NCBI RefSeq assembly: GCF_900100755.1
Contig: NZ_FNCI01000004.1
Location: 188,089 to 252,088 of the forward strand
Direction of reading: 5' to 3'
Origin: Onishia taeanensis
GTDB lineage: Bacteria > Pseudomonadota > Gammaproteobacteria > Pseudomonadales > Halomonadaceae
DNA: 64,000 nucleotides
This document shows positions 23,735-33,601 of this stretch, in pieces. Position numbers and translations under genes: made by a program. The first letter of the stretch is position 1; each line of letters begins with the position of its first letter. The notes below the pieces were generated by a model. That model searched no databases. It was not told the origin of the DNA and was given only the letters and a program-made list of their open reading frames with translations.

Positions 23735-24734
23735 AGACGCAAGCAAACTCAGTGGCGCCCGCAAAAGCGCCATCCTCATGTTGTCACTGGATGAAGACAG
23801 TGCCGCCGAGGTCTTCAAGTTTTACTCGGCGCAAGAGGTTCAGAGCATCAGCCAGCAAATGGCTGAACTCGGCCAGATCTCGCATGAAGATATGCGCGTG
23901 GTACTCAATGAGTTCCGCAAGGAGATCGACGAATATGCCTCTATCAACGTCAATTCCAGCGAGCATATTCGCTCTGTGCTGACCAAAGCGCTGGGCAGTG
24001 AGCGCGCGACGAGCCTGATCGAGGACGTGCTTGAATCCAAGGGCGCGAGCTCTGGTATCGATGCACTGAATCTAATGGAAGCCTCGGTGGTGTGCGAAAT
24101 GATCCGCGACGAGCATCCGCAGATCATTGCCACCATCCTAGTGCACCTGGAACGCGGCCAGGCCGCCGATATCCTAGAGCTTCTCGATGACAAGCTACGC
24201 AATGACGTGGTCCTGCGCATCGCCACCTTCAGCGGTGTTCAACCGGCGGCGTTGCAGGAATTGACCGAAGTGCTGGGCAATATGCTGGACGGCCAGAACC
24301 TCAAGCGCAGCAAGATGGGCGGCGTAAGAACGGCGGCCGAGATCCTCAACCTGATGAACTCCAATCAGGAAGAGACCGTTATCGAGACCGTACGGGCTCA
24401 CAGCGAAGACTTGGCACAGCGCATCATCGACGAAATGTTCCTGTTCGAAAATCTGGAAGACATCGATGATCGCGGCATTCAGATGCTGCTCAAGGAAATC
24501 GAGACCAATTCTCTGGTCGTGGCACTGAAGGGTGCGCCAGATACCCTGATGGAGAAATTCATGCGCAACATGTCGCAGCGAGCTGCCCAGCTGCTGCGCG
24601 AGGACATGGAAGCTCGTGGCCCGATTCGCCTGTCTCAGGTAGAAGCCGAGCAGAAGTCCATTCTGCAAGTCGTCAGGCGCCTTGCCGATAACGGCGAACT
24701 AGTACTGGGTGGAGGAGACGACAGCTATGTCTGA
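23727..24734 (+). CDS. fliG: Flagellar rotor switch protein FliG
   Basis: Cytoplasmic rotor protein that transmits stator force and switches direction. The 335 residues include the N-terminal FliF-binding region (SGARKSAILMLSLDEDSAAEVFK), the middle EHPQIIATILVHL segment (the EHPQ motif), and the C-terminal torque domain with the charged stretch MFLFENLEDIDDRGIQMLLKEIE. Its length matches the family (about 331-340). The start overlaps fliF and the end overlaps fliH by eight bases each, so this is a tightly coupled operon. Confidence 0.98.
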   Translation: MSKDASKLSGARKSAILMLSLDEDSAAEVFKFYSAQEVQSISQQMAELGQISHEDMRVVLNEFRKEIDEYASINVNSSEHIRSVLTKALGSERATSLIEDVLESKGASSGIDALNLMEASVVCEMIRDEHPQIIATILVHLERGQAADILELLDDKLRNDVVLRIATFSGVQPAALQELTEVLGNMLDGQNLKRSKMGGVRTAAEILNLMNSNQEETVIETVRAHSEDLAQRIIDEMFLFENLEDIDDRGIQMLLKEIETNSLVVALKGAPDTLMEKFMRNMSQRAAQLLREDMEARGPIRLSQVEAEQKSILQVVRRLADNGELVLGGGDDSYV

Positions 24735-25488
24735 CCCTGACGACCGCTGGAATGCTCAATGGCGCCCCTGGCAAATGGACGAGTTAAAGGAGCGCGCACG
24801 TACCGCCTCTGCGGCACGTCCTGCCGACCTTGAGCGCCAAGCGAGAATCCGGCGTCGCGCTCAGGAACATCAAGCAGCTCTTGAGGCCGAGCGGCAACGG
24901 GTACATGACGAAGCACGCGAAAAAGGCTACCAGGATGGCTTCGAAGCAGGACGCAAGAAAGGACATGAAGAGGGGCTAAAACAAGGCCGTGCCCAAGGCG
25001 AAGAAGAATTACGTCAGAAGATGCATGACACCATAGCCCCTTTGCAGCCCCTTGCCTCTCGCTTCGGCGAAGCCATCGCGCAACTGGATGACGAGATTGC
25101 CGATGCCCTGGTCAACCTGGCCATTGCGACAGGACGTCAACTGGCAGGGGATGCGCTAAAGGCGAGTCCCGAGCAGATCCTAGACATCGTGCGTGAGCTG
25201 ATTCATGTCGAGCCGGCCCTGTCCGGTAAGCCAAGACTCTGGCTGCATCCAGAGGACATGGTCATCGTGGAAGAGCAGCTTGGCAACGAGATCGAAGGTG
25301 CAGGCTGGCAGCTACAACCCGACGATCAGCTCAGCCGGGGTGGATGCAGGGTCACGAGCCAGAGCGGCGAACTGGATGCCAGCTGGGAATCGCGCTTCGA
25401 GGCTATCGCTGACCAGATACGTCAGCGGCTACCTGCTCACTCGGTACTCAATAATCAGCAGGAGCAAGACCAGGAGACCGAAGCATGA
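24727..25488 (+). CDS. fliH: Flagellar assembly protein FliH
   Basis: FliH dimers bind the ATPase FliI and link it to the C ring. The 253 residues show the family's long charged coiled region with GxxxG-type repeats ([29 protein letters not shown] near 65-90), and the C-terminal domain ([16 protein letters not shown], then [19 protein letters not shown]). A longer frame begins at 24709, but GGAGGAG sits ahead of the ATG at 24727 inside the fliG end, so that start is chosen. It overlaps fliI by four bases. Confidence 0.95.
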   Translation: MSDPDDRWNAQWRPWQMDELKERARTASAARPADLERQARIRRRAQEHQAALEAERQRVHDEAREKGYQDGFEAGRKKGHEEGLKQGRAQGEEELRQKMHDTIAPLQPLASRFGEAIAQLDDEIADALVNLAIATGRQLAGDALKASPEQILDIVRELIHVEPALSGKPRLWLHPEDMVIVEEQLGNEIEGAGWQLQPDDQLSRGGCRVTSQSGELDASWESRFEAIADQIRQRLPAHSVLNNQQEQDQETEA

Positions 25489-26879
25489 ATGCCGCCGAGC
25501 GCGCGACCACACACCAGACCCACTGGCGAGAAACTCTCGACCGGGTCATGGCGCGCGTCGAGGCATTGCCCAGCTACCGGGCCAGCGGCCGCATTACGCG
25601 CGCAACGGGGCTAGTGCTTGAAGCCGTAGGGCTTCGCGTGCCGCTGGGAAGCGCTTGTCGTATCGAATTGAGCACGGATAGCCTCCATGCCAAGGCGCGC
25701 TACGCCGAAGCAGAAGTGGTGGGGTTTTCCGGCGAAAAGCTGTTCCTGATGCCACTCGCGGAGATCAGCGGCCTGACGCCAGGTGCTCGTGTGCTTCCGC
25801 TTGGCGATGGCGGAACACAAACCGCTCGGCGCTTTCCCTTGGGAGCATCGCTGCTCGGGCGAGTCGTCGATGGCAACGGCAAGCCACTGGACGGCGAGAG
25901 ATCACTGCAGGACGTCCCCCATGCGCCACTGGCAACGCCACCGCTCAACCCGCTGGCACGGGCGCCTATCGATGAACAGATTGATGTCGGTATCCGCGCC
26001 ATCAATGCGTTGCTGAGCGTAGGCCGCGGTCAGCGCATGGGGCTTTTTGCTGGCTCCGGCGTTGGTAAGTCAGTGCTGCTTGGGATGATGGCCCGATACA
26101 CCAAAGCCGACGTGATTGTCGTAGGGTTAATTGGTGAACGTGGCCGAGAGGTACAGGACTTCATCGACAACATCCTCGGTGATGAAGGTCGCAAGCGGTC
26201 CGTGGTCGTGGCGGCGCCTGCCGACACTTCTCCTCTGCAACGTCTGCAGGGTGCCTCCTATGCCACTCGTCTTGCAGAAGGCTTTCGCGATGAAGGCAAA
26301 AACGTACTGCTGATCATGGACTCGCTTACGCGCTATGCCATGGCACAGCGTGAAATTGCCTTGGCGATCGGTGAGCCCCCCGCGACCAAAGGCTATCCCG
26401 CCTCGGTGTTCGCCAAACTGCCCGGGCTGGTCGAGCGCGCAGGCAATGGCGAAAAAGGCGGCGGATCGATCACTGCCTTTTATACGGTCTTGACCGAAGG
26501 TGATGATCAACAAGACCCTATCGCCGATTCGGCGCGTGCCATCCTGGACGGCCATATCGTGCTGTCGCGCGCTCTTGCTGAATCGGGCCACTACCCTGCT
26601 ATCGACATCGAAGCCTCGATCAGTCGTGCGATGGGTGCGATCACGGATCATGCACAGCAACATCAGGCACGGCTTTTCAAGCAGCATTTTTCACGCTATC
26701 AGCGCAACCGCGACCTGATCAGCGTAGGCGCTTACAGCCCCGGCCATGACCCGCAGCTTGATCAGGCCGTGCAGCTATTCCCACACTTGGAATACTTCCT
26801 GCAGCAACAGATTGACGAACGAGCGGACGTGGCGGAAGCCAGACAGTCCTTATCGGCTATCGTTGGAGGTGGAAAATGA
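25485..26879 (+). CDS. fliI: Flagellar export ATPase FliI
   Basis: Peripheral cytoplasmic ATPase of the flagellar type III export apparatus, related to F-ATPase beta subunits. The 464 residues show the Walker A motif GSGVGKS near 189-195, the family block [18 protein letters not shown], Walker B around [36 protein letters not shown], and the [15 protein letters not shown] segment. It overlaps fliH upstream and fliJ downstream by four bases each. Confidence 0.98.
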   Translation: MNAAERATTHQTHWRETLDRVMARVEALPSYRASGRITRATGLVLEAVGLRVPLGSACRIELSTDSLHAKARYAEAEVVGFSGEKLFLMPLAEISGLTPGARVLPLGDGGTQTARRFPLGASLLGRVVDGNGKPLDGERSLQDVPHAPLATPPLNPLARAPIDEQIDVGIRAINALLSVGRGQRMGLFAGSGVGKSVLLGMMARYTKADVIVVGLIGERGREVQDFIDNILGDEGRKRSVVVAAPADTSPLQRLQGASYATRLAEGFRDEGKNVLLIMDSLTRYAMAQREIALAIGEPPATKGYPASVFAKLPGLVERAGNGEKGGGSITAFYTVLTEGDDQQDPIADSARAILDGHIVLSRALAESGHYPAIDIEASISRAMGAITDHAQQHQARLFKQHFSRYQRNRDLISVGAYSPGHDPQLDQAVQLFPHLEYFLQQQIDERADVAEARQSLSAIVGGGK

Positions 26880-27334
26880 GTGCATCTTTACCGCTCGATA
26901 CCCTGACAGAGCTGGCCAGAGAGGCACGAGATGCAGCCGGCCAGACGTTGGCCAACGAACGACGCTCCCAGCAGCAGGCCTCAACGCAACTCGATACGCT
27001 GCGACGCTACCGACTCGAATACGCCACTCGCCTGCAGAATGCCATGCATAAAGGCATAGACCCGGCGACGCTGCACAACTATCAGCAGTTCCTGGCCTCC
27101 CTCGATGCCGCGGTAGACCGAGCTCGTGCGGCGCTCGAGGATCACGCGCAGCGTGTCGAAGGCTGCCAGCAGCATTGGCGGGAAGAGCAGAAGCGCTTGA
27201 CGTCCTACGATACCTTGGCAAATCGCCGCCAGGAAAAGGCTCGTCGTATCGAGCAACGCCAAGAACAACGCCACAACGATGAAATGAGCAGCAATAGTCT
27301 GCTGCGTCGCACACCCGATGATCGGGGCCTCTAG
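26876..27334 (+). CDS. fliJ: Flagellar export protein FliJ
   Basis: A 152-residue, almost wholly helical and coiled-coil protein that acts in the export ATPase complex as a central stalk and cycles chaperones. The sequence is rich in Gln, Arg, Glu and Ala, with [21 protein letters not shown] and a C-terminal Gln/Arg/Glu helix, as in other FliJ proteins. The family is weakly conserved, so position (between fliI and fliK) and size support the call. It overlaps the fliI stop by four bases. Confidence 0.9.
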   Translation: MSASLPLDTLTELAREARDAAGQTLANERRSQQQASTQLDTLRRYRLEYATRLQNAMHKGIDPATLHNYQQFLASLDAAVDRARAALEDHAQRVEGCQQHWREEQKRLTSYDTLANRRQEKARRIEQRQEQRHNDEMSSNSLLRRTPDDRGL

Positions 27335-27342
27335 GAGATTAC

Positions 27343-28755
27343 ATGGATATCATAGACGTAATGTCAGCCCCCGGCTCCTCAAGCAAAGCCACAGGACGGC
27401 AGGCGAATGGGGCACAGCAAGGCGCCGCTGAGGACTTCGGAGCACTGCTGTCTCAGCGCCAGACCCTCAGCGACGGCAAACAAAATGCTTCTTCGGCCCA
27501 GGCCCTGTCGCACTCTCAAGACACACCGCTAGCGCGCCTTAAGCAGGCGGTTTCGGCGCTGAGCCCAGAGCAGCTGAGTGCCTTGAAGGAACAGCTTCAG
27601 CAGGATCCAGCCCAGAATGCCCTCACCGCTTCACAACGAGAAGCACTGGCCGCCCTTCTCGACGGTAAGCCGCTGGGCGAGAAAGCCTCCCAAGACCTTA
27701 GCCAAGTTCTGTCGGCACTTGAGGCACTGCCAAATCATGCTCAGAAGAACTCGACGTCAGACCTGGATGGCTCACAGACCTGGCTGAGTGACGTCGACAC
27801 GGGTACGACTGACTCATCCATGGCGAACGGCGCCTCACCCGATGCGACGCCAAGCACCGACGTCAACGATGGACCGCTTGGCCTCGCCATGATTGCCGCG
27901 CGGATGAATCTCATCGACCAGGCTGGCAGTTCCACCAGCAATGGCGAGAAATTGGCGCTGGCGGGCCAAGCCACCGCGAATGCCGATGCACGTCGGGATC
28001 AGGCGCCTCTCAGCCAGGCGGCACTCAATACAGATTGGTTGAATCGCAGTGCGATGGCTCAGGCAGTCAGTGACTCTGCTGCGACCGCTGCCAACCGCCA
28101 GAGCATGGCAGGGTTCGTCGCCTCGGATAGCGCGGCAGCCTCGCTATTGGCAGATAGAGCCGATGCTCGCGGCGCAGCCTTTTCTTCATCATCCGCTAGC
28201 TCGGATTTGCTGGCGGCGCTGTCATCCGGCGATCGCCTTAGCGGTATGGCCGGAACGGGCGCCACCCCGGCCTCCCTCGCCACATCTGCTCAGGCCCAAA
28301 TCGGCAGCGGGGCCTTGACCGCACCTATCGCCAGCCAACAATGGCAGCAACAACTCGGACAACAACTGCTTGGCATGACCCAGCGCGGCGATCAGCAGAT
28401 GGAATTGAAGCTGCACCCTGCCGACCTCGGTCCGCTATCCGTTAGCCTCAAGGTCGCAGAACACGGTGGTGCGCAAGCACAGTTCCTTTCTGCTCATGCC
28501 CAGGTTCGCAACGCCCTTGAACAGGCCATCCCTCAGCTGAGAGATGCACTGGCCCAGCAAGGCATCACCCTTGGCGACACCTCGGTAGGACACCAAGCGT
28601 CCGGCCAACAGCCCCAGGAACAGAGCCTTGCCGGTCGTCAGTCACAGGGGCCTGGCATCCTCGGAGATACGGATGAAGGCGCTGTGGACCCACGCTCGAT
28701 GCTGAGCTCGACGACCACCAACCTGATGGATGGACGCGTCGACCTGTATGCATGA
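27343..28755 (+). CDS. fliK: Flagellar hook-length control protein FliK
   Basis: Secreted ruler that stops hook export at the right length by acting on FlhB. The 470 residues have a long Ala/Ser/Gln-rich N-terminal part and a C-terminal Flg_hook domain (about 345-430) with MELKLHPADLGPLSVSLKV, followed by AHAQVRNALEQAIPQLRDALAQQGI. AGGAG lies eight bases before the ATG, just after fliJ. This copy is in the classical fliJ-fliK position; a diverged FliK-like protein lies at 6.2-7.5 kb. Confidence 0.95.
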   Translation: MDIIDVMSAPGSSSKATGRQANGAQQGAAEDFGALLSQRQTLSDGKQNASSAQALSHSQDTPLARLKQAVSALSPEQLSALKEQLQQDPAQNALTASQREALAALLDGKPLGEKASQDLSQVLSALEALPNHAQKNSTSDLDGSQTWLSDVDTGTTDSSMANGASPDATPSTDVNDGPLGLAMIAARMNLIDQAGSSTSNGEKLALAGQATANADARRDQAPLSQAALNTDWLNRSAMAQAVSDSAATAANRQSMAGFVASDSAAASLLADRADARGAAFSSSSASSDLLAALSSGDRLSGMAGTGATPASLATSAQAQIGSGALTAPIASQQWQQQLGQQLLGMTQRGDQQMELKLHPADLGPLSVSLKVAEHGGAQAQFLSAHAQVRNALEQAIPQLRDALAQQGITLGDTSVGHQASGQQPQEQSLAGRQSQGPGILGDTDEGAVDPRSMLSSTTTNLMDGRVDLYA

Positions 28756-28938
28756 GGGGAGCTTTTTCCTTCACGACAAGGCTCCACCTTGCGTCGTTGT
28801 CACCACCTGGCAGGTGGGAGACTGACCACAAAATCGTGAGTTGAGTGCTTTACGGTGGCCTATTCGCGCCACCGTTTTATCTCATTAGCCGGCATACTCC
28901 ACATCCAAAGGGCATCCTTTACGACAACGGCGGAATAA
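28756..28938 (+). other. Gap between fliK and fliL
   Basis: 183 bases separate the fliFGHIJK and fliLMNOPQR groups. A small inverted repeat (CCACCT-GGC-AGGTGG, 28803-28817) is present but lacks a T run. A promoter for fliL is likely here or further upstream, but none can be named with confidence. Confidence 0.3.
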
Positions 28939-29418
28939 ATGGCAAAATCTTCGACCTCCTCAGGAAAAAAATGGCTTCTGGTCGTGTTGCTGATGGTTCT
29001 TGTGTCATCGGCGACGGCAGCTGGTGTCTATCTTTTGCTAGATACTGACAGCCAGGCGCAAGCCGCGGAAAATGCCGAACCTGAACCCGTTGAGGCTCCA
29101 GACCCCATTTTCGTCAAAATTGATCCCTTCACTGTCAATATCAGTGGCGAGGACTACGGCAACCGCTTCCTCTACATAGGCCTGACGCTGCAGGTCGCCG
29201 ATGAAAAAACCCGCGACCTGCTGATAAACCACATGCCTCAGGTCCGTAGCCGTATGCTGATGCTATTTGCCGATCAAAGCGTTGAAGATTTGACCTCACC
29301 AGACGGTAAAACTCGTCTGTCGGCTGAGGTATTGGGGCTGTTTGATACCCCCTTGACCGAGCCACAACCCGAGCTGGCGATCAGTGATGTGCTGTTCACC
29401 GATTTCATTGTGCAATAA
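28939..29418 (+). CDS. fliL: Flagellar basal body protein FliL
   Basis: A single-pass inner-membrane protein that rings the stator and supports torque. The 159 residues start with a short cytoplasmic tail, one membrane helix (WLLVVLLMVLVSSATAAGVYLLL, cited as its two halves at about 11-33), an acidic linker, and the periplasmic FliL domain (IFVKIDPFTVNISG, FLYIGLTLQVAD, then LSAEVLGLF and VLFTDFIVQ). GGCGGAATAA precedes the ATG. It begins the fliLMNOPQR operon, 20 bases ahead of fliM. Confidence 0.95.
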   Translation: MAKSSTSSGKKWLLVVLLMVLVSSATAAGVYLLLDTDSQAQAAENAEPEPVEAPDPIFVKIDPFTVNISGEDYGNRFLYIGLTLQVADEKTRDLLINHMPQVRSRMLMLFADQSVEDLTSPDGKTRLSAEVLGLFDTPLTEPQPELAISDVLFTDFIVQ

Positions 29419-29437
29419 CTCATAGTGCCCAAGCGCC

Positions 29438-30484
29438 ATGTCTCAAGATGATCTGCTATCGCAGGAAGAAATCGACGCTCTGCTCAAGGGCGTAAGCGGC
29501 GAAGAGGACAGTTCCTCAGACGCCGCTGGCAATGAATCGCGGATAAAACCTTTCGATCCGGCCAACCAACACCGGGTGATCCGCGAGCGCCTGCATGCGC
29601 TGGATATCATCAATGAACGCTTCGCGCGGCACTTCCGCATGAGCCTCTTCAACCTGATCAGGCGCAGCGCAGACATCACTGTCGACTCCGTACGCTACCA
29701 GAGCTACAGCGATTTCACTCGTAACGTACCCGTCCCGACCAATATCAACATGATCACCATGAAGCCACTGCGCGGCTCGGCGCTGGTGGTATTCCCCCCG
29801 AGCCTGGTATTCATGGTCGTAGACAACCTTTTCGGGGGCGATGGTCGCTTCGTGACCAAATCCGAGGGGCGCGAGTTCACCAATACCGAGCAGCGCATCA
29901 TCCAGCGGATTCTGAATTTGGCCATTGAAGCCTACCAGGAGGCTTGGAGATCGGTATATCCGCTCGAGATCAGCTACATGCGCTCCGAGATCCAGGCCAA
30001 ATTTGCCAATATCACCAATTCTCCCAATGAGATCGTGGTCAACACCACTTTTCATCTCGAGGTCGGCAACCTGGCAAGCGACTTCCAGATTTGCATGCCC
30101 TATTCGATGATCGAACCGCTCAGGGATATTCTCACTAACCCACAAAACGACAGCTTCGGTAACGGCGACAAGACCTGGAATAAGCGAATGGCAGGTGAGA
30201 TACGCCACTCCGAAGTCGAGCTGATTGCTGGATTTGTCGATATCCCCACGCGCATATCTCGCGTCATGAGCCTGCAAGTTGGCGATGTGCTGCCAATTGA
30301 GCTTCCTCAGACCGTAGGCGCCAGCGTCGATGGCGTACCGGTCATGGAGTGTGAGTATGGCAGTCAGAAAGAACAACGAGCACTGCGCGTGCTGCGAATG
30401 ATCGATCACGCCTCAATGTCCGGCAACACCCCGGATGCCTTCATCAAGGGATCCGCGACATCCAAGGAAAGTAACGATGAGTGA
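29438..30484 (+). CDS. fliM: Flagellar motor switch protein FliM
   Basis: C-ring protein that binds phosphorylated CheY and controls rotation direction. The 348 residues start with the CheY-binding peptide (DDLLSQEEIDALLKGV), then the middle domain (HRVIRERLHALDIINERFARHFR, LVFMVVDNLFGGDGRF), and a C-terminal SpoA domain fused near 260-330. The length is slightly above E. coli FliM (334). The end overlaps fliN by eight bases. Confidence 0.98.
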   Translation: MSQDDLLSQEEIDALLKGVSGEEDSSSDAAGNESRIKPFDPANQHRVIRERLHALDIINERFARHFRMSLFNLIRRSADITVDSVRYQSYSDFTRNVPVPTNINMITMKPLRGSALVVFPPSLVFMVVDNLFGGDGRFVTKSEGREFTNTEQRIIQRILNLAIEAYQEAWRSVYPLEISYMRSEIQAKFANITNSPNEIVVNTTFHLEVGNLASDFQICMPYSMIEPLRDILTNPQNDSFGNGDKTWNKRMAGEIRHSEVELIAGFVDIPTRISRVMSLQVGDVLPIELPQTVGASVDGVPVMECEYGSQKEQRALRVLRMIDHASMSGNTPDAFIKGSATSKESNDE

Positions 30485-31016
30485 CCCGAACAACCCCGAT
30501 CAGAACTCCATCCCCGATGATTGGGCCGACGCCATGGCCGAGCAAGAAGAAGCCACTGCTTCGGGTGACGAACAGTCGGCCGACGACGATCCTTGGGCGG
30601 CAGCACTTGCAGAACAGGATGCAGCCGAAGCGGGTGACCAAGGGGATGCCAAAGATCAAGACGCGGCAGCAGGGGCAGGCAGTGAAAAAGAAGCGACCTC
30701 TGCGGGTAGTCAAGTCTTCCGCCAGCTAGGTGACGGCGCCGACAGTGGCACGGCTCGCGACCTTGATATGATCATGGACATCCCGGTCAAGCTGAGCGTG
30801 GAGCTTGGCCGCACCAAGATAACCATCAAGCAATTGCTTGAACTTGCACAGGGTTCCGTGATCGAGCTGGATGGTCTCGCTGGTGAACCGATGGATATCC
30901 TGATCAACGGTTACCTGATCGCCCAGGGCGAAGTCGTGGTAGTCGACGACAAATATGGCATTCGCATCACCGAGATCATTACGCCGTCGGAGCGGGTACA
31001 GAAACTGAACCGATGA
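30477..31016 (+). CDS. fliN: Flagellar motor switch protein FliN
   Basis: C-ring component. The last 85 of 179 residues form the SpoA/FliN domain (LDMIMDIPVKLSVELGRTKITIKQLL, then VIELDGLAGEPMDILINGYLIAQGEVVVV). The first 95 residues are an acidic, Ala/Gln-rich tail with two copies of a DxWAxAxAEQ-like motif (Trp16 and Trp40). A 14-residue upstream extension is possible in frame, but AAGGAAAG lies just before this ATG, which overlaps the fliM stop. E. coli FliN is 137 residues, so the tail here is long. Confidence 0.96.
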   Translation: MSDPNNPDQNSIPDDWADAMAEQEEATASGDEQSADDDPWAAALAEQDAAEAGDQGDAKDQDAAAGAGSEKEATSAGSQVFRQLGDGADSGTARDLDMIMDIPVKLSVELGRTKITIKQLLELAQGSVIELDGLAGEPMDILINGYLIAQGEVVVVDDKYGIRITEIITPSERVQKLNR

Positions 31017-31492
31017 GCCTGTCAGCACCCACCACCGGCTCCGCTGCCGATATGTCGTCGACTGGCATCGACACCCTGGCTTCAGGCGGCGATAGCCTGA
31101 TCGGGCTTGCCGTTATCGGCAAGGTCGGACTGGCCCTCGCCCTCATCATCGGTGTGATCTTGCTTGCCAGTCGCCTGATACGTCGAATAGGCCCTCGCGG
31201 TTTAGGTTTCGGCCAGCGCATCAAGGTCGTCAGTTCGGCGGCCGTCGGACAACGCGAGCGCGTGGTCATCGTCGAGGTTGAAGGCACCTGGTTAGTGCTG
31301 GGCGTGGGCGGCGGCCAGATCAACAAGCTGCATGACCTCAAGGCTCCCGAGCCCGCTGAGCCGGCGTCATCTCGCCCTTCGACATCCGAGGACAGCGGCA
31401 AAGGCTTCGCCGAACGCTTTGCCAGCGCCTTACGGCATAATACTGGCAGCATGCTGAAGAACCATCGAGATAACGGACGGAAGGACTCATGA
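31013..31492 (+). CDS. fliO: Flagellar biosynthetic protein FliO
   Basis: A small membrane protein that helps assemble the FliP ring of the export gate. The 159 residues have one membrane helix (about 32-52, [20 protein letters not shown]), followed by a cytoplasmic domain with [33 protein letters not shown], the family signature. It overlaps fliN and fliP by four bases each. The family is short and variable, but the position within fliNOPQR is diagnostic. Confidence 0.92.
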   Translation: MSLSAPTTGSAADMSSTGIDTLASGGDSLIGLAVIGKVGLALALIIGVILLASRLIRRIGPRGLGFGQRIKVVSSAAVGQRERVVIVEVEGTWLVLGVGGGQINKLHDLKAPEPAEPASSRPSTSEDSGKGFAERFASALRHNTGSMLKNHRDNGRKDS

Positions 31493-32268
31493 GCCCACTT
31501 TCCGATTCCAGAATCTCTACCTATGCCCTGCCCGTTGGCCTGGTGGTCATCGCGCTCCTGGCGACCCTGCTGCCCGATACGGCTTGGGCCCAATCGCTTC
31601 CCGGCATCGTATCGCGTCCTACTGGGGATGGCGGCCAGCAATGGTCGATCAAGTTGCAAACATTGCTGCTGCTCAGCAGCATGGCCTTTCTGCCGGCCGC
31701 CTTGCTGATGATGACCTGCTTCACGCGCATCATCATCGTTCTGGGCCTACTGCGAACCGCCATGGGCACGCAGTCTGCACCCCCCAATCAGGTCTTGCTC
31801 GGCCTCGCCCTCTTTCTGACCTTCTTCGTCATGTCACCGGTGCTCAACGATATCTACCAGACGGCCTGGCTCCCTCTGAGCAATGATGACATCGCCTTTC
31901 CACGCTTCTTCGAGCTGGCAAGTCAGCCGTTGCGTGAGTTCATGATGGCCCAAACCCGTGAACCCGACCTAGCTCTGTTCGCCCGCTTGGCCGACATAGG
32001 CCCCATGCAAGGCCCCGAGGACGTGCCAATGCGCGTGTTGCTGCCGTCTTTCGTCACCAGTGAACTAAAAACCGCTTTTCAGATTGGCTTCACCCTGTTT
32101 ATCCCTTTTCTGATCATCGACCTTGTCGTTGCCAGCGTGCTGATGGCGCTGGGCATGATGATGGTGCCCCCTGCGACGATTTCCCTGCCCTTCAAGCTGA
32201 TGCTGTTCGTGCTGGTCGATGGCTGGCAACTGTTGATGGGCTCACTGGCGCAGAGCTTTTATCTATGA
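31489..32268 (+). CDS. fliP: Flagellar export gate protein FliP
   Basis: Core membrane subunit of the export gate (FliP5-FliQ4-FliR1). The 259 residues start with a cleavable signal peptide ending TAWAQS, then membrane helices with the signature [55 protein letters not shown], and [20 protein letters not shown]. It overlaps the fliO stop by four bases and is followed after 79 bases by fliQ. Confidence 0.98.
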   Translation: MSPLSDSRISTYALPVGLVVIALLATLLPDTAWAQSLPGIVSRPTGDGGQQWSIKLQTLLLLSSMAFLPAALLMMTCFTRIIIVLGLLRTAMGTQSAPPNQVLLGLALFLTFFVMSPVLNDIYQTAWLPLSNDDIAFPRFFELASQPLREFMMAQTREPDLALFARLADIGPMQGPEDVPMRVLLPSFVTSELKTAFQIGFTLFIPFLIIDLVVASVLMALGMMMVPPATISLPFKLMLFVLVDGWQLLMGSLAQSFYL

Positions 32269-32347
32269 CACCGGCACCATCTAACGAGGCGAAGGGCACC
32301 GGCGATACGTCTGATTTTCAACGTCCAAGCTGTAAGGAGGAACGCCC

Positions 32348-32617
32348 ATGAGCCCAGAGATGGTAATGAGCATGGCCTATCAGGGCATGCGCGTGACCCT
32401 GTTCATGGCCGCCCCATTGCTGCTGACAGCACTGCTGATTGGTTTGCTGGTGAGTCTTTTCCAAGCAGCCACGCAGATCAACGAAATGACGCTTTCCTTT
32501 ATCCCGAAGATACTCGGGGTATTCGGGATGTTAGTACTGCTGGGTCCCTGGCTGCTCAAACTGATCATAGGCTTCACCCGTGAGCTGATTCAAAATATCC
32601 CTCTCATGGTCAGCTAG
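32348..32617 (+). CDS. fliQ: Flagellar export gate protein FliQ
   Basis: A small two-helix membrane subunit of the export gate. The 89 residues match the family in length and pattern (LLLTALLIGLLVSLFQAATQINEMTLSFIPKI, then GPWLLKLIIGFTREL). AAGGAGG lies nine bases before the ATG. It is followed four bases later by fliR. Confidence 0.97.
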   Translation: MSPEMVMSMAYQGMRVTLFMAAPLLLTALLIGLLVSLFQAATQINEMTLSFIPKILGVFGMLVLLGPWLLKLIIGFTRELIQNIPLMVS

Positions 32618-32621
32618 GACC

Positions 32622-33410
32622 ATGGTCGAAATCACCTTTGACCAACTGCATGGCTGGCTAGTCGCCTTCCTGTGGCCTTTCATGCGCCTCTCTGCTTTCG
32701 TCATGGCATCACCGCTCTGGGGCCACTCCAGCGCCCCACGCCAGGTAAAAATTGGCCTTACTGCTTTAATCTGTGTCGCCATCACCCCAACCCTTCCGCC
32801 CATGCCCGAAGCCCCCATCATGTCGTGGGCTGGGCTTGGCATCATGGTCGAGCAAGTGATGATCGGGGCTGCGATGGGCGTGGTCATGCACGTCATCTTT
32901 GCTACCGTTCAAGCGGCCGGCGACTTCATCGCGCTACAAATGGGGCTGGGCTTCGCTACTTTCTTCTCGCCGGATACCGGTACCAACACCATGATTCTGG
33001 CGCGGGTGTTCTACATGATCACTCTGCTGATGTTTCTGGCCATGAACGGCCACCTGGTCGCCCTCGAGATCCTGGTCAATAGCTTCACTAGCTTGCCCAT
33101 TGGCTCCGGCGTGAACCTGAATGCCTTCGAACTGCTGGCGCGCTTTGGTAACACCGTCTTCGTATTGGGTTTGAAGCTAGCGTTACCTGTCGTCTCGGCC
33201 CTTCTGATCATCAACCTGTCGCTTGGCATACTTAACCGCTCGGCCCCACAGCTCACCGTCTTCTCCATCGGCTTTCCGATGTCACTGACGGCTGGCGTCT
33301 TCCTGCTGATGGTACTGATGACCGACCTGGACCGTTATCTAGAACAATTGTTTGCGATAGGGCTTGGCTTTATGCGCAACCTGCTGACGGCCATGGCACC
33401 TCTTGTCTAA
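32622..33410 (+). CDS. fliR: Flagellar export gate protein FliR
   Basis: Membrane subunit of the export gate with about six helices. The 262 residues carry the family segments LWPFMRLSAFVMASPLWGH, GAAMGVVMHVIFATVQAAGDFIALQMGLGFA, LILVNSF-type, and SAPQLTVFSIGFPMSLTAG. It ends the fliLMNOPQR operon: a strong terminator follows, and flhB, flhA and flhF are not found next to it as they are in many genomes. Confidence 0.97.
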   Translation: MVEITFDQLHGWLVAFLWPFMRLSAFVMASPLWGHSSAPRQVKIGLTALICVAITPTLPPMPEAPIMSWAGLGIMVEQVMIGAAMGVVMHVIFATVQAAGDFIALQMGLGFATFFSPDTGTNTMILARVFYMITLLMFLAMNGHLVALEILVNSFTSLPIGSGVNLNAFELLARFGNTVFVLGLKLALPVVSALLIINLSLGILNRSAPQLTVFSIGFPMSLTAGVFLLMVLMTDLDRYLEQLFAIGLGFMRNLLTAMAPLV

Positions 33411-33450
33411 CTCCAGCATAGGGAGATATCTGAAAGGCCATATCAACACA

Positions 33451-33488
33451 AAAGCCCCGACCGGCGTCTTTTCCCGGTTGGGGCTTTT
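33451..33488. terminator. Bidirectional terminator between fliR and flgL
   Basis: AAAGCCCC-GACCGG pairs with CCGGTT-GGGGCTTT (one G-T pair) around a nine-base loop, with T runs on both strands. It sits 40 bases after fliR and about 115 bases after the flgL stop on the other strand, so it can serve both convergent operons. Confidence 0.85.
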
Positions 33489-33601
33489 GGTAGGCACCGC
33501 TGATAACGATTATCGGATCCTGTGTCAGCCAGCGGCATGTTTCCGTGGCTCTAGTTCACATGCCCCATCTCTACACGCTTACGGACTGGCCTTGATAAGC
33601 A

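Noticed and set aside
29516-30409. Minus-strand frame of 297 codons opposite fliM
   Set aside because: Antisense shadow of fliM, with no ribosome site or family signature.
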